NCBI GenBank assembly: GCA_039796495.1
Contig: JBDKJQ010000003.1
Span: 1 to 13,236, forward strand
Source: ARS1285 sp039796495
GTDB lineage: Archaea > Nanobdellota > Nanobdellia > Pacearchaeales > GW2011-AR1
Direction of reading: 5' to 3'
DNA length: 13,236 nt
Part shown: piece after piece, positions 1 to 6,755 of the stretch
Layout of the letters: the number at the start of each line of letters is the position of its first letter
How positions within the stretch are numbered: position 1 is the stretch's first letter
The notes under the pieces: model-generated
What the model saw: only the letters and a program-made list of their open reading frames with translations
What the model was told of the DNA's origin: nothing
Databases searched by the model: none
Position numbers and translations under genes: made by a program

Positions 1-23
1 CGTTTCAATCACAGAAACGACAA

Positions 24-33
24 TATTTATAAT
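24..33 (-). promoter_or_regulatory. possible TATA box for a gene off the left edge
   Basis: Read on the minus strand this is a TTATAAATA-type element. A start site 25 nt downstream would fall at about position 3, so it may drive a leaderless gene lying just outside the window. The element is nearly symmetrical and could also act on the plus strand, but no convincing gene follows there. Confidence 0.3.
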
Positions 34-65
34 CTATTAAGAAATATTTGTATAAGGAGGTCAGT

Positions 66-85
66 TTAGTGCTGAATTGCACTAA
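66..85 (-). terminator. 7-bp hairpin directly after the STAS-like gene stop
   Basis: A perfect inverted repeat (TTAGTGC and GCACTAA, 6-nt loop) begins at the base after the TGA stop of the minus-strand gene. No U-run follows. It may be an RNA 3'-end or stability structure rather than a classical terminator. Confidence 0.3.
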
Positions 86-478
86 TCACCTAGATCTTTT
101 ATAATCATCAAGGGTATAAAAAAAGTTGAAGGTAGTTATTAATTTCGCACCGGCAAAGATAGTATAAGGCTGACCAGTACATGCAGCTATTGCAACCGGT
201 TTATTTCTTAGAGTTTGGTGTTTTCCATTGAACAGGCGCATTCCTCCAATAGCTGCACTCGAAAAAGAGGTCACATTGCCAAAATCAAGACAGTAATCAG
301 AATCTAAATCACCTTCTGATGTATCAGGATTTAAATAACTCATTAAAGACATTTTTAGTTGAGCTATAATGTCTTCGCTAATAATAATTGGAGGAATAAT
401 GCGCAGAACAGTCGAACGATTACCATTAACTTCGTATCGATCTTCAACTCCCACAAGTTGTTGCAGTCCTTCTGGCAT
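86..478 (-). CDS. STAS-like single-domain protein
   Basis: A 130-aa soluble protein with no signal peptide or membrane segment. Residues about 24-130 read like a STAS domain (the anti-sigma-factor antagonist/SpoIIAA fold). A hydrophobic strand and helix (about 24-49) are followed by LDFGNVTSF at 64-72, which matches the family pattern LDLSxVxxID. SSAAIGG (73-79) then stands where the family has DSSG, followed by a helix, a strand (PVAIAA, 94-99) and a final helix region. STAS domains usually bind partner proteins or nucleotides; in SpoIIAA-type proteins the Ser in DSSG is phosphorylated by a serine kinase. Here Ser73 or Ser74 is the candidate, but the preceding Asp is Ser, so phospho-switching is uncertain. 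The gene stands alone, divergent from pheS, with no kinase or phosphatase visible nearby. The ATG lies about 25 nt after a TATA box, so the transcript is probably leaderless. The fold assignment comes from pattern reading only. Confidence 0.55.
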   Translation of the reverse strand: MPEGLQQLVGVEDRYEVNGNRSTVLRIIPPIIISEDIIAQLKMSLMSYLNPDTSEGDLDSDYCLDFGNVTSFSSAAIGGMRLFNGKHQTLRNKPVAIAACTGQPYTIFAGAKLITTFNFFYTLDDYKRSR

Positions 479-497
479 AGAGAATATACAACTAAGA

Positions 498-506
498 TAT
501 TTATAA
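498..506 (-). promoter_or_regulatory. TATA box of the STAS-like gene
   Basis: Minus-strand TTATAAATA, centred about 24 nt upstream of the ATG at 478, the spacing of an archaeal leaderless promoter. It lies in the 210-nt divergent region shared with pheS. Nothing else convincing is seen in that region. Confidence 0.6.
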
Positions 507-658
507 CTCTTGTGATAGCATGGCTCTGTCCGGAGTTAATAGTTTTTATCAAAAAATAACAAAACTTTGTCGAACTTGCTTCGTAAGGTTTTGCAAATTA
601 TATTTGTCTGGCTTAAAACAGAACAAAGCTGATAGCATTCAGCCAGCCCATCCTTTAA

Positions 659-667
659 TTTTATAAA
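659..667 (+). promoter_or_regulatory. TATA box of the pheST operon
   Basis: TTTTATAAA, centred about 25 nt upstream of the pheS ATG at 689. There is no Shine-Dalgarno sequence before that ATG, so a leaderless mRNA is likely. Confidence 0.6.
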
Positions 668-688
668 CTGAGAAATACTGTAGTCTCC

Positions 689-2209
689 ATGAGTGATATA
701 CAGAAACTGATTGAATCATTGAGCCCTCTTGAAAGAAAGATTATTCCATTCATACAGGAAAAAGAAGTTGAAAAAATCGGTGAAAAATCAGGACTGGACA
801 AGACATCAGTACTGCGTGCATTGGATTTTCTGGCAAATAAAAATATTCTCACTATCACAACAAAAGAAGAAACATGGGTAGAACAGGGAGCGAATGGAAT
901 AGTATACACAAAAAAAGGCCTTCCGGAAAGAAAACTAATCAATCTGATTGCAGAAAAAAAATCTATCTCCCTCAAAGACGCTACAAAACTCTCAGGACTT
1001 GATGACAACGAGTTTAAGGTTTCTCTCGGTGTATTAAAGAAAAAAGCGCTCATCACGCTTACTGACGGCAACCTGCTCTTGTCAGGAACAAAAGAAGAGC
1101 TGCAGCATCAAACCCTGGAAGAAAAATTCTTACAAAAACTGCCAAAAAAACTTTCAGAATTAAGTGCAGAGGAAAAATATGCCCTTGAAAATTTAAAGAA
1201 CAGAAAAAATATCATAGAAGTTGTTAATAAAAAGCAAATCATTATCACTATCACCGCTCTGGGAGAAAGAATAACAAAAGAAAAGCTTGGAAAAGAAGAG
1301 CTGCTGGAAGCGCTCACGCCAGAGTTGCTGCAATCAAATGCCTGGAAAGAGAAAAAATTCAGAAGATATACTATTACCGCACCGGTGCCAAAAATAAACG
1401 GTGGGAAAAGGCATTTTGTGAATCAGGCAGTTGACTACGCAAAAAAAATCTGGTTGGAAATGGGATTTAAGGAGATGACCGGCAAGATGGTCCAGTCTTC
1501 GTTCTGGAATTTTGATGCACTTTTCACCGCGCAAGATCATCCGGTAAGGGAGATGCAGGATACTTTTTTTATCAAGGGGAAAAAAGCAACCTTATCGGAT
1601 AAAAAATCATTGAATGAAGTAAAAAAAGCACATGAAGGAAAAATTAAAGGAAGTAAAGGCTGGCAATATGAATGGAAAGAGAATGATGCACAAAAAGTTG
1701 TTTTAAGAACACACACCACCTGCTTGTCTGTCCAAACCTTAAAAAAAATTGCAGAAAAAAAAGAATTTCCCGCAAAATATTTTGCACTGGGAAAATGCTT
1801 CAGAAACGAAACAATTGACTGGAGTCATAGTTTCGAATTCAATCAAACTGAAGGGATTGTCGTCGATGAAAACGCAAATTTCAAGCAGCTATTGGGGTAT
1901 CTAACTGAATTTTTCAGCAAGATGGGTTACAAAAAAATCAGAATTAGGCCAGGCTATTTCCCTTACACCGAACCAAGCCTGGAAATTGACGTCTATCATC
2001 CATTTCATAAAAAATGGGTTGAATTAGGCGGTGCAGGCATGTTTCGACCAGAAGTTACTATTCCGATATTCGGAAAACACATTCCAGTGTTGGCCTGGGG
2101 TCCGGGCTTTGACCGCATCATCATGGAATTCTTTAAGATAACAGATCTAAGGGACATGTACAAGAATGATCTCACACTCTCAAGAGAAATGAAAATCTGG
2201 AACAAATGA
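689..2209 (+). CDS. pheS: phenylalanyl-tRNA synthetase alpha subunit (PheS)
   Basis: A 506-aa catalytic subunit of the class II phenylalanyl-tRNA synthetase. With PheT it forms the alpha2-beta2 enzyme that charges tRNA-Phe in the cytoplasm. Residues 1 to about 200 form lysine-rich winged-helix-like modules typical of archaeal/eukaryotic PheS. The class II core follows from about 215. Motif 2 is FALGKCFRNE at 365-374 with its ATP-contacting Arg372. The family's Phe-pocket signature FPYTEPSLEID starts at 424. A Gly-rich segment ELGGAGMFRPEV comes next, and motif 3 is GPGFDRIIM with Arg476. The length is normal for an archaeal alpha subunit (about 500 aa) and much longer than the bacterial one (about 340). 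The start is fixed by the leaderless TATA spacing. pheT begins only 7 nt after the stop, so the two are co-transcribed. Confidence 0.97.
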   Translation: MSDIQKLIESLSPLERKIIPFIQEKEVEKIGEKSGLDKTSVLRALDFLANKNILTITTKEETWVEQGANGIVYTKKGLPERKLINLIAEKKSISLKDATKLSGLDDNEFKVSLGVLKKKALITLTDGNLLLSGTKEELQHQTLEEKFLQKLPKKLSELSAEEKYALENLKNRKNIIEVVNKKQIIITITALGERITKEKLGKEELLEALTPELLQSNAWKEKKFRRYTITAPVPKINGGKRHFVNQAVDYAKKIWLEMGFKEMTGKMVQSSFWNFDALFTAQDHPVREMQDTFFIKGKKATLSDKKSLNEVKKAHEGKIKGSKGWQYEWKENDAQKVVLRTHTTCLSVQTLKKIAEKKEFPAKYFALGKCFRNETIDWSHSFEFNQTEGIVVDENANFKQLLGYLTEFFSKMGYKKIRIRPGYFPYTEPSLEIDVYHPFHKKWVELGGAGMFRPEVTIPIFGKHIPVLAWGPGFDRIIMEFFKITDLRDMYKNDLTLSREMKIWNK

Positions 2210-2216
2210 AACTAAC

Positions 2217-3869
2217 ATGACCATTCTTACTCTCGACAAAAAAGAACTTGAAAAAAAAATCGGAAAAGTTGACGAAAAGATGCAAGACCGAATAACCATG
2301 TTCGGAACGCCGATTGAATACGTCAATGACACTGAAGTTGCTATTGAGGTTTTTCCAAACCGTCCTGATGTACTTTCATTGCATGGTTTCTTACGATCAT
2401 TTCTCCCGTTCATAGGAAAAAAAGTGAACGCAAAATACCAGGTAGGAAAATCTTCACAATATAAAGTTATTATAGATAAATCCGTAAAAAAAGTCAGACC
2501 GTATACCTCATGCGCAGTTATAAAAGGAATCAGGTTTACAGAAGAAAATATAAAGGAAGTTATTGACATCCAGGAAAAATTGCACGGCAGTTACGGCAGG
2601 AACCGCAAAAAACTTGCAATAGGAGTATATCCGCTCGAGCAAATAAAGTTTCCCGTGACATTTTTAGCAAAAAAACCTGAAGACATCCTCTTTCAACCAT
2701 TAGAATCTCCAAAAAAAATGAATGGAAGGCAGATTCTATCAATGCATCCAAAGGGAAGAGAATACGGTCATCTATTGGAAGATGCACAGGTTTTTCCAAT
2801 TTTTCAAGATACGAATAAAGAGATTCTGAGCATGCCACCGATTATCAACTCAGAAAAAACAGGAAAAATTTCAGAAAAGACAAAAGATATTTTTGTCGAA
2901 TGTTCTGGATTTAATAAGCAATATCTTGACAAAACACTCGCAATGATTGTAACCACACTCGCAGATATGGGAGGAAAAATTCATCAGGTGCAGATCCTAG
3001 ACAAGGCAGAAAATAAAAAATATAATTCGCCGGACCTTCAGCCTGAAAAAAAAGAGTTCTCCATCGATTTTTTAAACAAGAATCTGGGAACAAATTTTTC
3101 AGAAAAAGAAATAAAAAAATTGTTGGAAAAGATGAGAATAACAACCGTGAAAGAGAAAAAGAAAACCTATGGACTCATTCCTTCCTATCGAACCGACATA
3201 CTGCATGAAATTGATCTTGCAGAAGAGCTTGCAATTGCATATGGCTATGAAAATTTTAAGCCGGAAATTCCGCATATAGGGACAATAGGAGAAGAACAGC
3301 CACTAGCCATTACAAAAAGAAAAATTGCCGAGATTTTAATTGGCGCAGGATTATTGGAAACTTCAAGTTACCATCTCTCAACCAAAGAAAAACAGTTTGA
3401 TCTATTGAACATCTCATCAGAAAAAAAATTGATTGAGGTTGTGGATTCAAAAACTGAACGGGCAATATTAAGAAATTCATTGCTTGCAAACAGCATCCAA
3501 ATTTTGAAGGAGAATACCGACGCTGCCTATCCCCAAAAGATATTTGAGCTGGGAAGGATTTTCACAAATAACTCCAACGAAGAAACAGGCATCACTGAAA
3601 AAGAAATGCTCTGTATTTCCTTGTGTCATGAAAAAGCTAACTTCACGGAGATAAAACAGGTCTTGGACTATCTGATGAAGCTGCTTGATAAAACCTACGA
3701 AATCAATGAGGCAACTCATCCTGCATACATCGACGGCAGATGTGGAGAGATCATCGTGAACAAAAAATCAATCGGATATATAGGAGAAATCCATCCTTCA
3801 GTATTGAAAAACAATAAAATAGGCATACCCACTGCATGCCTGGAAATAGAGATTGATTGGTTGATCTAA
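2217..3869 (+). CDS. pheT: phenylalanyl-tRNA synthetase beta subunit (PheT)
   Basis: A 550-aa non-catalytic partner of PheS that provides the structural scaffold and, in the B3/B4 region, the editing site that hydrolyses Tyr-tRNA-Phe. The N-terminus includes the family-typical PNRPDVLSLHG stretch (about residues 43-53). A B3/B4-like region spans about 80-270. The B5 domain spans about 280-350, with its hallmark RTDILHEIDLAEELAIAYGY beginning at Arg325. A degenerate class II catalytic-like module fills the C-terminus, ending with GYIGEIHPSVL and a short tail. The size is that of archaeal/eukaryotic beta subunits; bacterial ones are about 800 aa with tRNA-binding and FDX-ACB additions, which are absent here. 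The gene starts 7 nt after pheS in the same operon and converges on the next gene with only 20 nt between stops. Confidence 0.95.
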   Translation: MTILTLDKKELEKKIGKVDEKMQDRITMFGTPIEYVNDTEVAIEVFPNRPDVLSLHGFLRSFLPFIGKKVNAKYQVGKSSQYKVIIDKSVKKVRPYTSCAVIKGIRFTEENIKEVIDIQEKLHGSYGRNRKKLAIGVYPLEQIKFPVTFLAKKPEDILFQPLESPKKMNGRQILSMHPKGREYGHLLEDAQVFPIFQDTNKEILSMPPIINSEKTGKISEKTKDIFVECSGFNKQYLDKTLAMIVTTLADMGGKIHQVQILDKAENKKYNSPDLQPEKKEFSIDFLNKNLGTNFSEKEIKKLLEKMRITTVKEKKKTYGLIPSYRTDILHEIDLAEELAIAYGYENFKPEIPHIGTIGEEQPLAITKRKIAEILIGAGLLETSSYHLSTKEKQFDLLNISSEKKLIEVVDSKTERAILRNSLLANSIQILKENTDAAYPQKIFELGRIFTNNSNEETGITEKEMLCISLCHEKANFTEIKQVLDYLMKLLDKTYEINEATHPAYIDGRCGEIIVNKKSIGYIGEIHPSVLKNNKIGIPTACLEIEIDWLI

Positions 3870-3889
3870 AAAAGTCTATTCTTAAAAAA
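3868..3889 (-). terminator. double U-run terminator of the 166-aa gene
   Basis: On the minus strand the TAG stop is followed at once by GTTTTTTAAG and then CTTTTTTAG. Paired U-runs of this kind fit archaeal intrinsic termination. The region overlaps the last codon of pheT. Confidence 0.45.
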
Positions 3890-4390
3890 CTACCCAAAAT
3901 AACTTACCTTGTTGTTTTTTATTTCAGCCGCAACTCTGCCGTTCATCAGGTGATGGATTATTTTTATCAGTTCTTTTTTTATCTGTTTATCAAAGACCTC
4001 AAATATTTTTTTGATGAAATGCGCTTCTTTCTCTTCTGAGTATTCAAGATCAAGCAGCAAATTTTCAGTTTCAATATCACCAAACGTCTCGTACATCTGA
4101 GAGAGAGTTTCTTTGTCACTTGACTCCAATTTTTTTATTTTTTTATAGAAAAAAACAGGCGTTGACGTAGGATTCAGCATGACGTCGACAAATCGCAGAT
4201 AGCCGGAAATTTTTTCCATAAGAGTCCTTCGAATTTTCCTCAAAAAGAATTCAGTATCAGGGGTCATTTCCTCAATATCAAAAAGTTCATTGAGTGAAGT
4301 GAAGTCAGGCAAATTATATTTTTTTGCCAGCGGCTTATACTCTTCTTTGAGCTGTTCAATGTTATTGCATTCATCTTCTTTTTTTACCAT
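3890..4390 (-). CDS. hypothetical protein, 166 aa, helical
   Basis: I do not recognise this protein. It is soluble, charged and apparently mostly alpha-helical, with no signal peptide, membrane segment, cysteine pair or obvious catalytic motif. Features that could serve as a family signature are YKPLAKKYNLPDF near residue 17, FLRKIRRTLMEKI around 49-61, a YLRFVDVMLNP segment around 64-74, and a Lys-rich amphipathic C-terminus ending in NKVSYFG. It stands alone, convergent with pheT, and has its own TATA box 25 nt upstream of the ATG, so it is likely a leaderless single gene. The Lys/Glu-rich helices would suit a nucleic-acid or ribosome-associated role, but this is speculation. Its reality is supported by the promoter, the terminator and the lack of a competing reading frame. 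Confidence 0.75.
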   Translation of the reverse strand: MVKKEDECNNIEQLKEEYKPLAKKYNLPDFTSLNELFDIEEMTPDTEFFLRKIRRTLMEKISGYLRFVDVMLNPTSTPVFFYKKIKKLESSDKETLSQMYETFGDIETENLLLDLEYSEEKEAHFIKKIFEVFDKQIKKELIKIIHHLMNGRVAAEIKNNKVSYFG

Positions 4391-4411
4391 AAGTTTGTTA
4401 CATAAATTTTG

Positions 4412-4419
4412 TTTATAAA
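4412..4419 (-). promoter_or_regulatory. TATA box of the 166-aa gene
   Basis: Minus-strand TTTATAAA, centred 25 nt upstream of the ATG at 4390. This implies a leaderless transcript. Confidence 0.55.
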
Positions 4420-4473
4420 GTTAATTAAATAGCATCATAACCTTTCTTTTTGTCATAATAAGTAGTAAGATAC

Positions 4474-4482
4474 ATTTAAATA
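4474..4482 (+). promoter_or_regulatory. TATA box of the Ca-loop surface protein gene
   Basis: An ATTTAAATA element centred about 26 nt before the ATG at 4504. An AGGAAG sequence lies just 3 nt before the ATG, too close for good Shine-Dalgarno use, so a leaderless start is preferred. Confidence 0.45.
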
Positions 4483-4503
4483 AAAAAAATAATTAGGAAG
4501 AAT

Positions 4504-5244
4504 ATGAAAAACGGTAAAGCGCAATTGTCAACTGCTGCTGCAGTTATTTTGATTGTGATAGTGCTTATACTTGCTGCTATTGCGGTGACTGTTATTATTG
4601 TGAAGCCTTCCTTACTATTGAATGTTCCTGATTACGATCGGACAAGCTATGAACGACAATTTCAATATAGATTACAGGTTTCTGATTACGAAGATACAAA
4701 TGATGACGAAGATGACTTCACATGCAATCCTCCCTATATACAAATGGGGATGAATTGCTGCCTTGACAAGGATTACAACGGCATCTGCGACAGCGACGAA
4801 GAAACAGAAATTGACTATGGTAATCGCTGTGATTATCCCTATAAAGATATCGGAAGCAAATGCTGTATTGATGAAAACAGAAATAACATCTGTGATTCAG
4901 ATGAGCAGTATTATGATGACGAAGATGAAGACGATGCATATATCTCAAGTCCCTTCTCAGTCTATGATTATGATATCAACAGTGATGAAATAGTCCTCTG
5001 GATAAAGAATAAAGATGACAAAACAGTTACTATAACCAGAATTGAAATCGAGGACTGCGACGATTATAATGATGAGACAATGCTTGAAGAGGATGAACGA
5101 GAACGATTCGAGTTTGACTGCGACAGAGATTCAAACTTTGACCGGGATATTTTAGTAACCTACACAGTCGAAGGCTCAGATGAAGAAGAGACTGCCAGAG
5201 GCAATGTTGAGAGAAACGATTACAATTACGGATACGATTATTGA
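4504..5244 (+). CDS. acidic pilin-like surface protein with two EF-hand-like Ca loops
   Basis: A 246-aa exported protein. A short basic head (KNGKA) precedes QLST and a hydrophobic helix at about 12-34. This is the layout of an archaeal class III (type IV pilin/archaellin) signal, with a likely cut after Ala6 and Gln at +1. If uncut, it would be an N-terminal membrane anchor. The ectodomain is extremely Asp/Glu-rich. Two tandem units with an exact 35-residue period place cysteines at 74, 85, 86, 95 and at 109, 120, 121, 130. Each holds a complete EF-hand-type loop: D88-x-D90-x-N92-G-I94-x-D96-x-x-E99, and D123-x-N125-x-N127-N-I129-x-D131-x-x-E134. Residues from about 149 on look like a beta-sandwich, as in archaeal pilin C-terminal domains, with two more cysteines. 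The total of ten Cys suggests disulfides and extracellular location. The role is probably Ca-dependent surface structure or adhesion; the specific function is unknown. Confidence 0.7.
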   Translation: MKNGKAQLSTAAAVILIVIVLILAAIAVTVIIVKPSLLLNVPDYDRTSYERQFQYRLQVSDYEDTNDDEDDFTCNPPYIQMGMNCCLDKDYNGICDSDEETEIDYGNRCDYPYKDIGSKCCIDENRNNICDSDEQYYDDEDEDDAYISSPFSVYDYDINSDEIVLWIKNKDDKTVTITRIEIEDCDDYNDETMLEEDERERFEFDCDRDSNFDRDILVTYTVEGSDEEETARGNVERNDYNYGYDY

Positions 5245-5270
5245 TTAAAGCTATGGTAATCATCTAAATT

Positions 5271-5279
5271 CTTAAAAAT
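5271..5279 (+). promoter_or_regulatory. TATA-like box of the 238-aa gene
   Basis: CTTAAAAAT, centred 25 nt upstream of the ATG at 5300, with no Shine-Dalgarno sequence. The spacing matches the other leaderless promoters in the window. Confidence 0.4.
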
Positions 5280-5299
5280 CAATTTTTATTTGTAACCGT

Positions 5300-6016
5300 A
5301 TGAGAACGTACTCACAGGATTTTTCTGAGAGGGCAATGGACGTTTTAGTAATGCTGAATCAGCCGACTTATAGAGATATATTATTACAGCGTTCCGAATC
5401 TATTGGCCCTGTGGGTACCTACTTTGAAACTATCCTCCGGCAAAGAAAGTTTTCAATGGAAGTATTAAGAAAGCTGTTAAGACAAGAACTATACGGAGTT
5501 GCAGGAGTTTATTTTGAAAACTTTGATGGAACTCATTCTGCAGCATTTGTTTCTGACACAGTCAATGAAGCAAAAATTTCCTCGATTCGTGATAAGGGGT
5601 ATAAGCCGCTATTTCCTACAAATGGAGCATTGTATCAGGCTAAAAACAAAAAAGTTTCACGGCAAAGGGGACTCTATATCTCTCCTGCTACGCAGAAAGA
5701 ATTAGAACGCGCAGTTGATGACGAGGATTACCGTTTTACAAAAGAAATTGAGGAACATTCATTACCAGTTTTAGAATATATTTTCGAGCGATCACTTGCA
5801 TTGCGAAAGAAACATGGAGAAAAATGGTATCCTAAATTTTCTGATGTATCAATTGCACGAGATTTAAAGCAGGAGGAGCGTGTTGTTACCGTTGCTACCG
5901 AAAATCTAACCGGTATTCTCTGTGAAAATTATCAGATCATTTGTTGCCGTCCCTGGAGAAAACGATTTTTTCTACCAAGCTCCAAATTTGAATCAGTGAA
6001 GGAGATATTGAAATAG
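5300..6016 (+). CDS. hypothetical protein, 238 aa, possible degenerate PIN-like domain
   Basis: I do not recognise this protein as a named family. It is soluble with no signal or membrane segment. The N-terminal part (1 to about 90) is helical. From about 103 the order of motifs resembles a PIN nuclease fold: FPTNGALYQA at 105-114 stands where PIN has DTNxLL, LYISPATQKELER places a Glu at 134, FSDVSIA places an Asp at 182, and VATEN at 198-202 stands where PIN has TxD. The first Asp is Pro106 and the last acidic position reads Glu201-Asn202, so if this is a PIN domain its metal site is altered and it may not cut RNA. The spacing (28, 48 and 20 residues) is in the range of PIN domains. The gene stands alone, followed by tRNA-Thr on the opposite strand. 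No antitoxin-like partner is adjacent. The coding call is firm; the fold call is tentative. Confidence 0.7.
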   Translation: MRTYSQDFSERAMDVLVMLNQPTYRDILLQRSESIGPVGTYFETILRQRKFSMEVLRKLLRQELYGVAGVYFENFDGTHSAAFVSDTVNEAKISSIRDKGYKPLFPTNGALYQAKNKKVSRQRGLYISPATQKELERAVDDEDYRFTKEIEEHSLPVLEYIFERSLALRKKHGEKWYPKFSDVSIARDLKQEERVVTVATENLTGILCENYQIICCRPWRKRFFLPSSKFESVKEILK

Positions 6017-6043
6017 GTTTGTGCATAATTTCCAAAGATAAAA

Positions 6044-6118
6044 AGCCACGGCCGAGGATTGAACTCGGGACCTCGTCCTTACCAAGGACGCGCTCTAACC
6101 AGACTGAGCTACCGCGGC
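6044..6118 (-). tRNA. tRNA-Thr (GGT)
   Basis: A full cloverleaf on the minus strand. The acceptor stem GCCGCGG pairs with CCGTGGC with one G-T. The D arm holds TAGCTCAGTCTGGTTAGAGC, the anticodon stem CGTCC/GGACG carries the loop TTGGTAA with anticodon GGT, and the T loop is TTCAATC. The discriminator is T, as expected for archaeal tRNA-Thr. No CCA is encoded and there is no intron. Confidence 0.95.
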
Positions 6119-6140
6119 ATACTTATTGAATAAAGAATTA

Positions 6141-6150
6141 GTTTAAAAAA
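6141..6150 (-). promoter_or_regulatory. TATA box of tRNA-Thr
   Basis: Minus-strand TTTTTTAAAC, centred about 27 nt upstream of the first base of the mature tRNA. Confidence 0.4.
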
Positions 6151-6174
6151 CTTCTGAATTACTCAAACCTCAGA

Positions 6175-6387
6175 TTATGCCGCTGTATCAGGTATCCATT
6201 CCATCTTGACAACAGAGCCGACAACGCTTCTGCTGTTATCAACAAGCGTGACAATCCAGAAAAGATATTTCTCAAAAAAGATGTGGGCATTCTCCCAGCT
6301 GTTCAGAGCGATACTGTCCTCAGAAATGATATAAAATGCCCCCAGCAAAAGGAATAAAGCGATAAAAACTGCAATTTTCATATTCAT
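6175..6387 (-). CDS. small membrane protein, 70 aa (paralogue of the upstream 102-aa protein)
   Basis: One N-terminal hydrophobic helix (about residues 4-21), a short polar segment, then a second amphipathic or membrane segment (YLFWIVTLVD) ending in GSVVKMEW. I do not recognise a named family. Its C-terminal half aligns with the end of the protein encoded just upstream: Y-x-x-W, then N-x-x-S-x-x-G-x-x-V-x-M-x-W. The two are probably an ancient tandem duplication and may act together in the membrane. The start lies 8 nt after the upstream stop, so they are translated from one mRNA. A Shine-Dalgarno AGAGG sits only 3 nt before the first ATG but 9 nt before a second in-frame ATG at 6381. The true product may therefore be 68 aa, starting MKIAVF. 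Confidence 0.65.
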   Translation of the reverse strand: MNMKIAVFIALFLLLGAFYIISEDSIALNSWENAHIFFEKYLFWIVTLVDNSRSVVGSVVKMEWIPDTAA

Positions 6388-6395
6388 TTACCTCT

Positions 6396-6704
6396 TTATC
6401 TCCTGGAAAAACTTGAATTAGTTGCCTTCCAGTCCATCTCAACCGCTTTTCCCGCCAGGGATTTTAAGTTGTGAAATCCATTCGCCAGCCAGCCCATATA
6501 AACTTTTATTGCCGCAAACACGCCTTCTGAAGTTGACAAATCAAAGCTGTTCTTATCCGATATGAACACAATGCTCGTGTAAAAAAACAGCGCAAAGAAA
6601 ATAAGCAGCAGGATAAAAAACCGGTGCTTAAGATCATTCATCTTTATCACCGTAAATCCGACAATTGCCAGTATGACAATAACAATCCAGTGTATGCCTA
6701 ACAT
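6396..6704 (-). CDS. small membrane protein, 102 aa
   Basis: Two strongly hydrophobic helices (about 4-20 and 29-48) are joined by a short charged loop (KMNDLKHR). A polar stretch follows and then a C-terminal amphipathic segment, YMGWLANGF to GKAVEMDW. The second helix could place the C-terminal region back on the same side as the N-terminus. I do not recognise a named family. The C-terminal segment is related to that of the next gene. The ATG has a good Shine-Dalgarno sequence (GAGGA, about 5 nt spacing), and a TATA element lies about 40 nt upstream, in the 51-nt gap after the ATPase. The pair can therefore be transcribed separately from the pump, although read-through is also possible. Confidence 0.7.
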   Translation of the reverse strand: MLGIHWIVIVILAIVGFTVIKMNDLKHRFFILLLIFFALFFYTSIVFISDKNSFDLSTSEGVFAAIKVYMGWLANGFHNLKSLAGKAVEMDWKATNSSFSRR

Positions 6705-6739
6705 GATTCCTCTTTCCTCATTTTCATAAGAAGAATTAC

Positions 6740-6748
6740 TATAAAAAG
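6740..6748 (-). promoter_or_regulatory. TATA box of the small membrane protein pair
   Basis: Minus-strand CTTTTTATA just downstream of the ATPase stop. Initiation about 25 nt on would give a leader of about 15 nt, which includes the Shine-Dalgarno GAGGA of the 102-aa gene. Confidence 0.4.
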
Positions 6749-6755
6749 ATTTGTT

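Noticed and set aside
1..19. A 6-bp inverted repeat (CGTTTC/GAAACG) at the left edge, considered as a CRISPR repeat end.
   Set aside because: There is only one copy, with no spaced repetition. The short symmetrical match is not enough.
54..106. An AAGGAGGT sequence followed by a GTG and 11 further codons on the plus strand.
   Set aside because: The frame is tiny, overlaps the hairpin and 3' end of the convergent gene, and nothing supports translation.
520..666. A 48-codon plus-strand frame (starting MALSGV) in the gap between the STAS-like gene and pheS.
   Set aside because: It has no promoter spacing or Shine-Dalgarno of its own, runs through the pheS TATA box, and its composition looks random.
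3857..4039. A plus-strand frame of 60 codons overlapping the end of pheT.
   Set aside because: It lies almost wholly antisense to the 166-aa gene, is Phe-rich as expected from antisense of Lys/Glu codons, and has no start signals.
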